The position numbers were made by a program, and so were the translations under genes. Of a stretch of DNA of 64,000 nt, positions 25,925-34,479 are shown piece by piece. The DNA lies in the NCBI RefSeq assembly GCF_024649945.1, contig NZ_JANKMS010000012.1:97211-161210 (forward strand), in the 5' to 3' direction. The notes below the pieces were generated by a model. That model worked only from the letters and a program-made list of their open reading frames with translations, made no database searches and was not told where the DNA came from. Within the stretch, counting starts at the first letter, position 1; the number at the start of each line of letters is the position of its first letter. The stretch comes from Flavobacterium panacis. GTDB lineage: Bacteria; Bacteroidota; Bacteroidia; Flavobacteriales; Flavobacteriaceae.

Positions 25925-26918
25925 CATTATTTTAACGGATGGTTTTGGGCGCAAACATAATTATTTGCGCATTTCGCTGCTGGAAAAATGCAATCTGCGT
26001 TGTACGTATTGCATGCCGGCTGACGGAATCGTGCTTTCTCCAAAAGCCAGTTTAATGACGGCTGAAGAGATTTTTGCAATTGCTGAAACTTTCGTAAAAA
26101 ATGGTGTTGACAAAATACGATTAACTGGTGGCGAACCTTTGCTTCGAAAAGACTTTCCAGAAATCGTTTCTAAATTGTCAGAATTAGATATTTCGCTTTC
26201 GATAACAACAAACGGAATTTTAATTGACCGTCATATTGAGACTTTAAAACAATTTAAAGTTCAAAAAATCAATTTGAGTTTAGATACTTTAGTTTCGTCA
26301 AAATTTGCTTCTATAACGCTTCGAAATCAGTTTGAGAAAGTAATTGACAATCTGCATTTGCTTTTGAATAATGATTTTCAGGTAAAAGTAAATGTAGTTT
26401 TGATGAAAGGTTTTAATGATAATGAAATTGTTGATTTTGTAAAACTGACTCAATTTTTACCAATTTCTGTTCGTTTTATCGAATTCATGCCTTTTGCAGG
26501 AAACGAGTGGGATAGGAGTAAAATGGTTTCACAAAAAGAAATTCTGTCTTTAGTTGAAAACAGTTTTTCTTCAGATGAAATTCAAAAGTTGGAAGACGAA
26601 AAAAACTTCACTTCAAGAAATTATAAAATAAAAGATTTTCAAGGCGATTTCGGAATCATCAGTTCCATTACCAATCCGTTTTGTGACAGCTGCAACAGAA
26701 TCCGCTTGACGGCTGACGGAAAAATAAAAAATTGCCTTTTCTCTAATTCTGAAACTGATTTATTGACGGCTTTTAGAAATGGGGAATCTATTGAGAATTT
26801 AATTATGACTTCTATTCAAAATAAAAAGAAAGTTCGAGCAGGAATGGTTAGTGTTTCAGAAATAAATGATCCTGCTAAACATTTTGATAATCGCAGTATG
26901 ATTACGATTGGAGGGTAG
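25911..26918 (+). CDS. moaA: GTP 3',8-cyclase MoaA
   Basis: A 335-residue radical SAM enzyme that starts Moco synthesis from GTP. The radical-SAM cluster Cys are 27, 31 and 34 (KCNLRCTYC). The second [4Fe-4S] site is CDSCNRIRLTADGKIKNC near 257-273. The chain ends in Gly-Gly, which is functionally important in MoaA. RLTGGEPLLRKD is the SAM-binding GGE motif. Last gene of the Moco operon; the reading frame starts inside the end of moaCB. Confidence 0.95.
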   Translation: MTSSNIILTDGFGRKHNYLRISLLEKCNLRCTYCMPADGIVLSPKASLMTAEEIFAIAETFVKNGVDKIRLTGGEPLLRKDFPEIVSKLSELDISLSITTNGILIDRHIETLKQFKVQKINLSLDTLVSSKFASITLRNQFEKVIDNLHLLLNNDFQVKVNVVLMKGFNDNEIVDFVKLTQFLPISVRFIEFMPFAGNEWDRSKMVSQKEILSLVENSFSSDEIQKLEDEKNFTSRNYKIKDFQGDFGIISSITNPFCDSCNRIRLTADGKIKNCLFSNSETDLLTAFRNGESIENLIMTSIQNKKKVRAGMVSVSEINDPAKHFDNRSMITIGG

Positions 26919-26940
26919 ATACGGTATTTTTCATTTAGTG

Positions 26941-27045
26941 TGTCATTTCGACCGAAGGGAGAAATCGCACTAGTTGATCGACTAAGATTGGTTCTTTACT
27001 TTGCGGAATTTCTAGTGCGATTTCTCCCTTCGGTCGAAATGACAA
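26941..27045. repeat. Palindromic repeat, TGTCATTTCGA family, copy 2
   Basis: The arms TGTCATTTCGACCGAAGGGA and its exact complement continue as GAAATCGCACTAG and its partner, leaving about 40 unpaired bases. It lies between the convergent moaA and Lys/Ala-rich protein genes, where it may also act as a terminator or barrier. Confidence 0.9.
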
Positions 27046-27056
27046 AAAAGACTAAA

Positions 27057-27087
27057 TAAAAAAAGGTTCAACTTTACGTCAAACCTT
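27057..27087 (-). terminator. Probable terminator of the Lys/Ala-rich protein gene
   Basis: AAGGTT and AACCTT form a short stem that on the minus strand is followed by a long T run. It lies just after the stop codon at 27096. Confidence 0.5.
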
Positions 27088-27095
27088 ACTTCAAA

Positions 27096-27737
27096 TTATT
27101 TTTTCTTTTTAGCTTTTGCCTTTGATTTTTTCAAAGCTTGTGCTTTCTTTTCAGCGGCTTTTTTAGCTTGAGCTTTTGCCTTTTCCTTTTTCGCCTTTTC
27201 TTTTTTCTTTTCAGCAGCTTTTAGTTTGGCGTTTTTCGCTTTTTCCAATTTTTTGATAACCGCTTTAATTGCCTTTTCTCTTTTCTTTTCCTTTTCTTTT
27301 TTGGCTTTCAGTTTAGCTTTAAGCTTTGATTTTATATCGTTTTTTTCTTTGCCAATTTTTTCAACAGTTACAACGGGCTTGTTTTCAGAAGCATCATTAG
27401 TTTTAATTTCTACAATTTCAGAAACTATAGGTTCTTTTTTTGCAGGTGTTGCAGCGACTTTTTTTACGGTAGCTTTTGGAGTCGTTTTAGAAGCGGCTCT
27501 TACTGGTGTTTTTGTTACTGGTTTTACTGTGGCTGCAGGTGCTTTTGTAGCTGTTGTTCTTGCGGCTGTAGTTCTAGAAGTAGTAGCTTTTGTTGCTGGT
27601 GTTTTTGTAGCAGTTCTCGTTGTTCTTTTAACTGTTGTCTTAGTTTCTGGTTGAACTTCTGTAGTGGTTTCTACAGCTGTTTCTGCTGGAATATCGGTTG
27701 CATTTTCAGCAGGAGTACTTGGATTTCTTTTTATCAT
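27096..27737 (-). CDS. Lys/Ala/Thr-rich low-complexity protein, histone H1-like
   Basis: 213 residues. The N-terminal third is rich in Thr, Ala, Pro and acidic residues. The middle repeats TKTPATKATTSRTTAARTT-like units, and the last 75 residues are almost only Lys, Ala and Glu (KAKKEKEKKREKAIK), predicted as a long charged helix. No globular domain is visible. Such Lys/Ala-rich proteins often bind nucleic acid, as histone H1-like proteins do, but composition alone cannot prove it. The opposite strand also has a long open frame caused by the biased codons. Monocistronic by position. Confidence 0.65.
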   Translation of the reverse strand: MIKRNPSTPAENATDIPAETAVETTTEVQPETKTTVKRTTRTATKTPATKATTSRTTAARTTATKAPAATVKPVTKTPVRAASKTTPKATVKKVAATPAKKEPIVSEIVEIKTNDASENKPVVTVEKIGKEKNDIKSKLKAKLKAKKEKEKKREKAIKAVIKKLEKAKNAKLKAAEKKKEKAKKEKAKAQAKKAAEKKAQALKKSKAKAKKKK

Positions 27738-27871
27738 AACTGTATTTTTTTGTTGAGTAAAATAGCTTGATACTAAGAATGTTAAATGGCATCTGAGGTA
27801 TAATGCTTTGATGCGGATTCTTAGCTTAGCTAAATATACGCATTTTTTTTAAATACATGAAAATTAAGTTT

Positions 27872-29302
27872 TTACTGTTTTACAAGTTCTAAAATTGTAA
27901 AATTACTTTTTGGAGCTTCACATAAAGAACAACAATAATCTTCGGGTAAATTCTCAAATAAAACTCCTTTTGGAATGCCTTGTGTTTCGTCTCCGTATTC
28001 TGAATTGTAAAGCGTTAAACATTCCTGGCATTGGTAAATATCCAACTGCGGTTTTTCTTTTTTCTGCAGATTTTCAGTTGTTTCTGAAGCTGTATTTCCT
28101 AATTCTTCAAAATATTTTCGGCTTAATTCAATTAAAATTGTTGGAAGTTCCAATTTGTCAATGTCTTGAGAGTGCACAATATATTCTCGTGTATTAGGGT
28201 CGAAGTTCTTGGCAAACAAAACATTGTAAGTATCTCGAATTTTGATGGATTCTAAAGCCGCAGGAAGTTCGTTCTTTTCGATGACAATTGAAGTAAAATA
28301 ATGTCCATCACGGTTGTATTCCGAAATTCCGAAATTTAATCCGTATGTGCTGATGTCGAATTGATCTAATGTTCGAACTAAGAAAGTTTTTAAGTTTAAA
28401 GCCCATTCCATTGCAACGGGTAAATGCCAGTTTAATTCTAACAAAGAATGACGAACATTGATTCCTCTTTTTCCGAGAAATTTTTCCCATTCTAATTTTC
28501 GATCTTTTGGAATTCCTTTTATAATGAAAGATTTCCAAGGTGTGATACAGATTTTCCCGATTTTGCATTCAAAACACAAATCGCACATTTCTTTTAGAAA
28601 ATCCAAATCGTAAAGATTATTTCGCCAATATAATCCAAGCCAATATTGATCAATTCCCATTCTATTCATTCCTTCATAATATGGAAATGGATAAAACGGA
28701 ATATTTAATGGTTTATCAATGGTTCGATTATTGGTGTCCAAAGCTTCGCTGACCAAAGTGAAAAGCAATTCGATGTCAATAGAATCTTCTTCGTAGATTT
28801 TTTCAATTTCGTAATAAATTTTAGCCAAATCCCAGGTGTAAAGTAAAACTGGATAAACTTCCATTTTTTCCCATTTTGGAAGACGAATGTACAAATACCA
28901 ATAATCTTCCAGTTCCGAAGCAATAAAATTCAAATGCCCCGTAAACAAAGGAACCAATTGCTGTTTTGGGTCAGTTATGTTGACTTTGAGTTTTTGCTGT
29001 TCTTTGAATTCTTCTAAAATGTATAAAAAACGGTTTCCGGTAAGCCAGTTTGTATTTCTGAAAATATCGGTTGAAACATAAGAGGAAACAATATTATTTC
29101 CGCTTTTTTGATCTGGATAAACAAAATGATGTTTACCTAAAGTGGTTTTGTCAAGAGATTTAAATCCTTTCGGAAAAATAATATCCTGTCTGGAACCAAA
29201 GGAGATAGAATCCAAACCTTCATCCAAAGCAATATTAACTACTTCTCGTAATTCCCCTGGCGAAATAACGCCTCCTTTTACTATTAATCTTGTTAGTTCC
29301 AT
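27872..29302 (-). CDS. Nitrite/sulfite-reductase-like protein with C-terminal rubredoxin
   Basis: 476 residues. The N-terminal half resembles the ferredoxin-like half-domain of siroheme reductases (GGVISPGELREVVNIA, ISFGSRQDIIFP). A second half-domain follows with KICITPWKSFIIKGIP. The usual siroheme/[4Fe-4S] motif pair (Cx5C and Cx3C) is not found. Instead there is a CxxCxxCx5C cluster at Cys240, 243, 246 and 252. Residues 423-476 are a rubredoxin (CQEC at 425-428, CSLC at 458-461). It lies 106 bp after the nitrate reductase gene on the same strand. I infer an electron carrier or redox partner for nitrate reduction, not a nitrite reductase itself. Confidence 0.7.
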   Translation of the reverse strand: MELTRLIVKGGVISPGELREVVNIALDEGLDSISFGSRQDIIFPKGFKSLDKTTLGKHHFVYPDQKSGNNIVSSYVSTDIFRNTNWLTGNRFLYILEEFKEQQKLKVNITDPKQQLVPLFTGHLNFIASELEDYWYLYIRLPKWEKMEVYPVLLYTWDLAKIYYEIEKIYEEDSIDIELLFTLVSEALDTNNRTIDKPLNIPFYPFPYYEGMNRMGIDQYWLGLYWRNNLYDLDFLKEMCDLCFECKIGKICITPWKSFIIKGIPKDRKLEWEKFLGKRGINVRHSLLELNWHLPVAMEWALNLKTFLVRTLDQFDISTYGLNFGISEYNRDGHYFTSIVIEKNELPAALESIKIRDTYNVLFAKNFDPNTREYIVHSQDIDKLELPTILIELSRKYFEELGNTASETTENLQKKEKPQLDIYQCQECLTLYNSEYGDETQGIPKGVLFENLPEDYCCSLCEAPKSNFTILELVKQ

Positions 29303-29310
29303 TTTTTCTT

Positions 29311-29408
29311 AGTTTTCAGTCTCAGTTTTCAGTCGCAGTCTCAGTCGCAGTCTCAGTCACAGTTTTCAGTCACAGTTTTCACTGGATACTGTGACTGTAA
29401 CTGAAAAC
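29311..29408. repeat. Short tandem/inverted repeat of CAGTCTCAGT / CAGTTTTCAGT units
   Basis: Units such as AGTTTTCAGT, CGCAGTCTCAGT and CACAGTTTTCAGT are repeated, and the right end (TGTGACTGTAACTGAAAACT) is inverted against them. It fills the gap between the nitrate reductase and the rubredoxin protein genes. A transcript would fold into an imperfect hairpin. Confidence 0.75.
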
Positions 29409-32400
29409 TTATTTACACTTCGCCAATATCTCTTTTACTTCTGTTTTACAGCTTCCGCAGCCTAAACCTGCGCCTGTGTTTTTACATAATTCTGTGAAAT
29501 CACTGACCCCACTTTTGATAGTTTCTTCAATATTTCCAGCACCGACTTGACTGCAAGAGCAAACTAGTTTTCCTAAAACAGGTTTTGCGTTTGAGCTTCC
29601 TCTTAAAAGTGTATTTCTTTTATCTGACAATTCGATTTTGCTTTCAATCATGGTTTTGAATTCGGCAAACTCATTTTTATCGCCCATTAAAATCGCACCG
29701 ACTAAAAGATCGTCTTTTACGATGCATTTTTTATAGTAACGTTTTTTCAAATCGGTAAAAACAATTTCTTCGTACGAATCATCATTTTCTGGAATGGTCA
29801 AATCGCCGATACTGCAAAGATTGATGTCTTCTAATTTTAGAATATTCATTAAAATCGAGCCTTTGTAATAACTGCTGATATCACCCGCAAGGAAATTTGC
29901 TAAAATATTAGCTTGTTCTTCGGCAGCAGAAGTGATTCCGAAAAGTTTATTTTCGAATTCGGCTATTTCTCCAATTGCAAAAATATCTGGATTTGAGGTC
30001 TGTAAATATTGATTTACTTTGACGCCGCGTCCACATGCAAGCCCACTTTCGCGAGCAATTTCGATATTCGGAATTGTTCCAATTGTATAGACAATCGCAT
30101 TTGCAGTTATGATTTTACCGCTTTTTAAAGCAATTTCAATTTCGTTTGGATTATCGGTTTCAAATACGGTGCTGACTTCATTGTCAAAATAAATCTGAAT
30201 ATCACGAAGCTGCACTTCTTCGGCTAGTAATTTGCTTGAAATTCGGTCTAACTGGCGTTCCATCAAACGTGAAGCACGCTGAATAATCGTAGTTTTTACT
30301 TTTTTATGTTTTAAAGCCGCAGCTAATTCCAATCCTAATAACCCACCACCGATAATGACAACATGTTGTTCTTCTGGTGGAAGATTCGTGCTGTCTAAAT
30401 GTTTTTTTAAACGGTCGGCATCTTCTTTTCTTCTAACTGTAAAACGTCCAGGAAGATGAAGCTGTGCATTTTCAGGTACAAATGGACGACTTCCGGTTGC
30501 TATAATCAACGAATCGAAAGTATGGGTTTCGCCTTGACTATCTACGATTGTTTTTTGTTTTGGATCTAATTTTTCAATGGCAACTCCGGCTTTCATGGTA
30601 ATTTTTAATTTACTGAAAGTTTCGCCGTCTTTGACTTTTAGAAGCTGTTCCCAAGTAAATTCTCCCGTCATATATTCTGGAAGTAAAACACGATTGTAAA
30701 ACGGGTTTACTTCATTCGAAAAAACTATAATTTCATCTGTAGAATTAAATTCACGATAGTTTTGAATGAATCGGAATGAAGCCGCTCCAGCGCCAACAAT
30801 GGCAATTTTGTGAAAAGGTTTTACGTATTTCTTAATCGAAACTGTTGTAAACTTAAAATCAGGTTCTTTTGAAATTGGATCGACAACGATATTCGTTAAA
30901 TTATTGGTTCTGTTTAAATCATTTTCAAGCTGTTTTCCCCAGTGCATTGGCAGAAATAATACTTTTTCTTTAATGGAATCGGTAACTTTTGCTTTTACGC
31001 GAACTTCTCCGTTTTTACTTGAAACCACAACAATGTCGCCATTTTTAATATCGTTTTTAAAAGCATCAATCGGATTTATTTCTAAAACCGGACTTGGAAT
31101 ATGCGTTAACAAACGCGATACTTTTCCAGTTTTGGTCATCGTATGCCATTGATCGCGGATTCTTCCCGTTGTTAAAATAAAAGGGAATTCGTCATTTGGT
31201 TGCACCGATGTATTTTCGATAGAAACAGGAAGATTAAAAATTGCTTTTCCAGATGGTGTATAGAATTTTTTATCTGTAAATAATCGTGGAGTTCCAGGAT
31301 GATTGTAGTCTGGAACTGGCCATTGAAAAGTGCCTTCACTTTTTAAACGATTATAATTTAAAAAGGAAATGTCAATATTAGTGTTTTTGGTAAGTGCACA
31401 ATGCTCTTTGTAAACTTCTTCGGCACTGTTGAAATTGAATCCGTTGAAATTCATTTTTTTAGCAAAACGAATTAAAATTTCAATGTCTGGAAGTGCTTCT
31501 CCCGGCGGATTAATCCCTTTTGGCAGATACGAAATACGACGTTCTGAATTGGTCATTGTTCCTTCTTTTTCCAACCAACCCGCAGCAGGCAATAATAAGT
31601 CGGCAAATTTGGCCGTATCTGCATTATGCGAAATATCTTGAACTACAACAAATTTTGCATTTTGAAGTGCTTTTTCGGCTCTTCTAGAATCGGGTAAACT
31701 TACTAATGGATTAGTACAGATAATCCAAACCGCTTTCATTTTACCAGATTCTAAGGCTTCAAACATTTCTGTGGCCGTTAAACCTGGTTTGTCTGAAATT
31801 TCATCGACGCCCCAAAAATCAGCAACTTCTTTTCTATGCGTTGGATTTGCAATGTCTTTGTGCGCTGCCAAAAGTGTTGCCATGCCGCCCACTTCGCGTC
31901 CGCCCATTGCGTTGGGCTGCCCCGTTAATGAAAATGGTCCAGAACCTGGTTTCCCAACTTGTCCCGTCAATAAAGATAAGTTCAGTAAAGCTGTGTTTTT
32001 GTCAACACCAACAGCACTTTGATTTAAACCCATAGCCCAAAGTGAAATAAATCCTTTTGCTTTTCCGATAATATCAGCAGCGAGTTTGATATCGTTTACT
32101 GGAATACCGCAAAGTTTGGAAGCTTTTTCAAGCGAGGTTCCTAAAACTAAATCTTTATATTGTTTGAAATTTTCTGCGTGATTTTTAACAAAATCATGAT
32201 CGACATAACCTTTTTCGATAATACGTTTGGCAATGGCATGATATAAAATAATATCTGAACCCGGAATAATCTGTAAATGTAAATCAGAGAAAATGGCAGT
32301 ATCTGTTCGTCTTGGATCGATGCAGATGATTTTAGTCTTCGGATTTTTCTCTTTGTGTTTTTCTAATCTTCTAAAAAGAATAGGGTGGCACCAAGCAGGA

Positions 32401-32924
32401 TTTGCACCTGTAATTAAAAAAGTATCTGCTAATTCAATATCATCATAAGCAATTGGAACAGAATCTTCTCCGAAAGTCTTTTTATAACCCACAACCGCAG
32501 AACTCATGCAAAGTCTGGAATTGGTATCGATATTATTGGTTTTCAAAAAACCTTTTACGAGTTTATTGACTAAGTAATATTCCTCTGTTAAACATTGTCC
32601 CGAAATATAAAATCCAACGCTGTCTGGTCCGTGTTTTTTAATGATAGAAGTAAAAACTGCCGCTGCGCGATCCAAAGCGGTATCCCAACTTACGCGTTCC
32701 AGCGGATAAGATTTGCTGCCTCGCATTTCAGGATATAAAATTCTGTCTGAAGTATCGTTAACTACGTAATGCAGATTCATTCCTTTAGAACAAAGCATTC
32801 CTTTGTTTACCGGATGATCTTTGTCACCTTGGACCATTACACCATTTTTAGCATCGTTGGTTACGATTATACCACAGCCAACGCCACAGTAGGAACAGGT
32901 AGTTTTGATCTTCGTACTTTGCAT
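29409..32924 (-). CDS. nasA: Assimilatory nitrate reductase fused to NAD(P)H-dependent reductase module
   Basis: 1171 residues in one frame. Residues 1-680 are a molybdopterin oxidoreductase. The N-terminal [4Fe-4S] Cys are 10, 13, 17 and 45 (CSYCGVGC, LCSKGM), followed by typical NasA text (MGLNQSAVGVDKNTALLNL, TGQPNAMGGREVGG) and a dinucleotide-binding domain (FILTTGRIRDQWHTMTKTG). Residues about 695-1080 form a NirB/NasB-like FAD/NAD oxidoreductase (IVGAGAASFRF, IIGGGLLGLELAAAL, FAIGEIAEF). Residues 1120-1165 form a BFD-like [2Fe-2S] domain (Cys1122, 1124, 1156, 1159). It should reduce nitrate to nitrite with reduced pyridine nucleotide in the cytoplasm. Nearby genes supply Moco, transport and nitrite reduction. 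Confidence 0.9.
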   Translation of the reverse strand: MQSTKIKTTCSYCGVGCGIIVTNDAKNGVMVQGDKDHPVNKGMLCSKGMNLHYVVNDTSDRILYPEMRGSKSYPLERVSWDTALDRAAAVFTSIIKKHGPDSVGFYISGQCLTEEYYLVNKLVKGFLKTNNIDTNSRLCMSSAVVGYKKTFGEDSVPIAYDDIELADTFLITGANPAWCHPILFRRLEKHKEKNPKTKIICIDPRRTDTAIFSDLHLQIIPGSDIILYHAIAKRIIEKGYVDHDFVKNHAENFKQYKDLVLGTSLEKASKLCGIPVNDIKLAADIIGKAKGFISLWAMGLNQSAVGVDKNTALLNLSLLTGQVGKPGSGPFSLTGQPNAMGGREVGGMATLLAAHKDIANPTHRKEVADFWGVDEISDKPGLTATEMFEALESGKMKAVWIICTNPLVSLPDSRRAEKALQNAKFVVVQDISHNADTAKFADLLLPAAGWLEKEGTMTNSERRISYLPKGINPPGEALPDIEILIRFAKKMNFNGFNFNSAEEVYKEHCALTKNTNIDISFLNYNRLKSEGTFQWPVPDYNHPGTPRLFTDKKFYTPSGKAIFNLPVSIENTSVQPNDEFPFILTTGRIRDQWHTMTKTGKVSRLLTHIPSPVLEINPIDAFKNDIKNGDIVVVSSKNGEVRVKAKVTDSIKEKVLFLPMHWGKQLENDLNRTNNLTNIVVDPISKEPDFKFTTVSIKKYVKPFHKIAIVGAGAASFRFIQNYREFNSTDEIIVFSNEVNPFYNRVLLPEYMTGEFTWEQLLKVKDGETFSKLKITMKAGVAIEKLDPKQKTIVDSQGETHTFDSLIIATGSRPFVPENAQLHLPGRFTVRRKEDADRLKKHLDSTNLPPEEQHVVIIGGGLLGLELAAALKHKKVKTTIIQRASRLMERQLDRISSKLLAEEVQLRDIQIYFDNEVSTVFETDNPNEIEIALKSGKIITANAIVYTIGTIPNIEIARESGLACGRGVKVNQYLQTSNPDIFAIGEIAEFENKLFGITSAAEEQANILANFLAGDISSYYKGSILMNILKLEDINLCSIGDLTIPENDDSYEEIVFTDLKKRYYKKCIVKDDLLVGAILMGDKNEFAEFKTMIESKIELSDKRNTLLRGSSNAKPVLGKLVCSCSQVGAGNIEETIKSGVSDFTELCKNTGAGLGCGSCKTEVKEILAKCK

Positions 32925-32964
32925 TATAGTTCGGTTTTAAATAAATCACTTACTTAACTCAAAA

Positions 32965-32998
32965 CAAAAATAAGTATTTTTTAAGTATTAATACTTAA
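32965..32998. promoter_or_regulatory. Nitrate-regulon operator between nasA and the FNR-like gene
   Basis: TTAAGTATTAATACTTAA (32981-32998) is a perfect 18 bp palindrome. Next to it, reading toward nasA, AAATACTTATTTTTG ends in TATTTTTG (32972-32965), a -7-like box. The arrangement copies the nirB and moeA promoters. A possible -7 box for the divergent regulator is TACTTTTG at 33016-33023. Confidence 0.65.
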
Positions 32999-33074
32999 TT
33001 TTTGATTTATTTTTTTACTTTTGATAAAAGAATTGAGGATCAACAAATACTTTTAATGCCGAAAAATTGAACTC

Positions 33075-33776
33075 ATGAAAGAAGAATCTATTTGTTACAA
33101 TTGTTTAAATGAAAATTGTTTCATCAAAAGGCATTTGCATTTAGAGCAAATGAAACAATACATTTTGAAGAAAAATAGTTTTGTTTGCAAAAAGTCACAA
33201 CGTTTTATAACGGAAGGAGCGCCTTTGCAAGGACTTTATTTTATTTGTAAAGGAAAAGCAAAAACGGTAAAAACAGGAATTAACGGTCGTGAACAAATTG
33301 TTCGTTTAACGACAAATGGAGATACAGTTGGCTTTCGAGGATTCGGAACGAGCAAGCGTTATTTGATCGGCGCTTACGCTCTGGAAGATACTGTATTGTG
33401 TAATTTCAGTAATGAAACGATGCAAGAAATTCTTCAAAATATTCCAGAGTTTACGTATGCTTTAATGCTTTTTTATGCTGATGAATTAAACAAAAGCGAA
33501 AATAATATCCGAAAGATTGCTCATATGAATGTCCGCGAACGTGTGATTGATTTACTGCTTTATATTCATCGTAAATTCGGACAAAAAAATGGCTTGATTG
33601 ATATTGAGCTTTCGCGAAAGGAAATCGCAGATTTTGCTGGAACTACAGAGGAACAAGCGATTCGCATTTTATCAAGTCTTAAAAAAGAAGCTTTAATTAA
33701 AACGGAAGGAAAACGTGTTGGGATTTTGGAAGTTTCAACGCTTCGATCTGAGATTATGGAGCATAAGTATTTTTAA
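33075..33776 (+). CDS. Crp/FNR-family regulator with N-terminal cysteine cluster
   Basis: 233 residues. The N-terminus has Cys7, Cys10 and Cys15 (CYNCLNENC), with further Cys at 38, 58 and 109. This recalls the [4Fe-4S] ligands of FNR, although the spacing C-x2-C-x4-C differs slightly from E. coli. A cyclic-nucleotide-binding-type beta-roll and dimer helix follow. The helix-turn-helix is LSRKEIADFAGTTEEQAIRI near 180-200. It is divergent from nasA, with the palindrome at 32981-32998 between them, so it is the prime candidate regulator of the nitrate/Moco promoters. Sensing of oxygen, NO or redox state is inferred. Confidence 0.88.
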   Translation: MKEESICYNCLNENCFIKRHLHLEQMKQYILKKNSFVCKKSQRFITEGAPLQGLYFICKGKAKTVKTGINGREQIVRLTTNGDTVGFRGFGTSKRYLIGAYALEDTVLCNFSNETMQEILQNIPEFTYALMLFYADELNKSENNIRKIAHMNVRERVIDLLLYIHRKFGQKNGLIDIELSRKEIADFAGTTEEQAIRILSSLKKEALIKTEGKRVGILEVSTLRSEIMEHKYF

Positions 33777-33824
33777 TCTAAGATTCTAAGTTGCTAAGAC
33801 TCTAAGATGCTGAGTTTTTTTGTA

Positions 33825-33846
33825 GAGACGCACCGCAGTGCGTCTC
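33825..33846. repeat. GC-rich hairpin GAGACGCAC / GTGCGTCTC
   Basis: A 9 bp perfect stem with a CGCA loop stands out from the AT-rich surroundings. It lies between the convergent FNR-like and methyltransferase genes. On the plus strand seven T precede rather than follow it, so it is an unconvincing terminator there. For the minus-strand gene it is too GC-rich and lacks a T tail. Confidence 0.6.
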
Positions 33847-33861
33847 CACGTCGAATAGTTA

Positions 33862-34479
33862 TTATTTTTTTCTTCCCACAAATCTAATTACAGAACCAGT
33901 TCCGTTATGGAATAGACCCTCGCTGAGTTCGATTTCTTTTTCTTCTAATTCTATGATTTCATAATTATGAAAATCAGCTTTGATTTCTTCTGTTGAAAAT
34001 AAGGATTCAATGTCTTTTGGTCCGCCAACTTTTTCATTTTTGGTTACATATTCCAAATGCTTTTTGCTAAAAGCTTCAAAAATTAGAATTCCGCCTTTTC
34101 TCAAAAGTTGATTCAGTTGTTTGTGTATTTCAGATTTTATGACAGCTGGAAAATGTGCATAGATTAAAGCGATTGCGTCAAACTGTTCTTCCTGAAAATC
34201 TAAAGTTCCCAATTCGCCAACTTGATAATCGATTGAAACATTATTGTTTTTTGCTAATAAAATTGCTTTGTTTCTGCCTTCTTCACTATCAAAAGCGGAA
34301 ACTTCCCAGCCTAATTTTGCAGCAAAAATAGCATTTCGTCCTTCGCCTTCGGCTGGAAAAAGAATCGAGCCAGTTTCTAATTTTTGAATTTGTTCTTTAA
34401 GATAATTGTTGGGTTCTTCGCCGTATGCGAATTCTTCTGTTTTATAACGGTCGTCCCAACGCTGAGTCCAGGTATCCAT
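33862..34479 (-). CDS. SAM-dependent class I methyltransferase
   Basis: 205 residues. The first residues (WDDRYKTEEFAYGEEPNNYL) are typical of TehB/thiopurine-like small methyltransferases. The SAM-binding loop is FPAEGEGRNAIFAAKLG near 41-57, and the acidic residue in VSAFDSE follows. QFDAIALIYAHFP and LLRKGGILIFEAF are motif regions IV and VI. The substrate is unknown. It begins directly after the frameshifted SIR2-associated frame and could be co-transcribed with it. Confidence 0.85.
   Translation of the reverse strand: MDTWTQRWDDRYKTEEFAYGEEPNNYLKEQIQKLETGSILFPAEGEGRNAIFAAKLGWEVSAFDSEEGRNKAILLAKNNNVSIDYQVGELGTLDFQEEQFDAIALIYAHFPAVIKSEIHKQLNQLLRKGGILIFEAFSKKHLEYVTKNEKVGGPKDIESLFSTEEIKADFHNYEIIELEEKEIELSEGLFHNGTGSVIRFVGRKK

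Noticed and set aside
27226..27654. 142-codon plus-strand frame opposite the Lys/Ala-rich gene
   Set aside because: It is produced by the biased AAA/GCA codons of the real gene and reads as an Ala/Val/Phe low-complexity string. The minus-strand gene has the better start and a terminator.
29311..29408. CRISPR-like array between nitrate reductase and rubredoxin genes
   Set aside because: The units are 10-14 bp, variable and partly inverted, with no spacers of constant size and no cas genes.
33822..33850. Intrinsic terminator of the FNR-like gene
   Set aside because: The T run lies before the hairpin, not after it, on the strand that would need it. It is listed as a hairpin repeat only.
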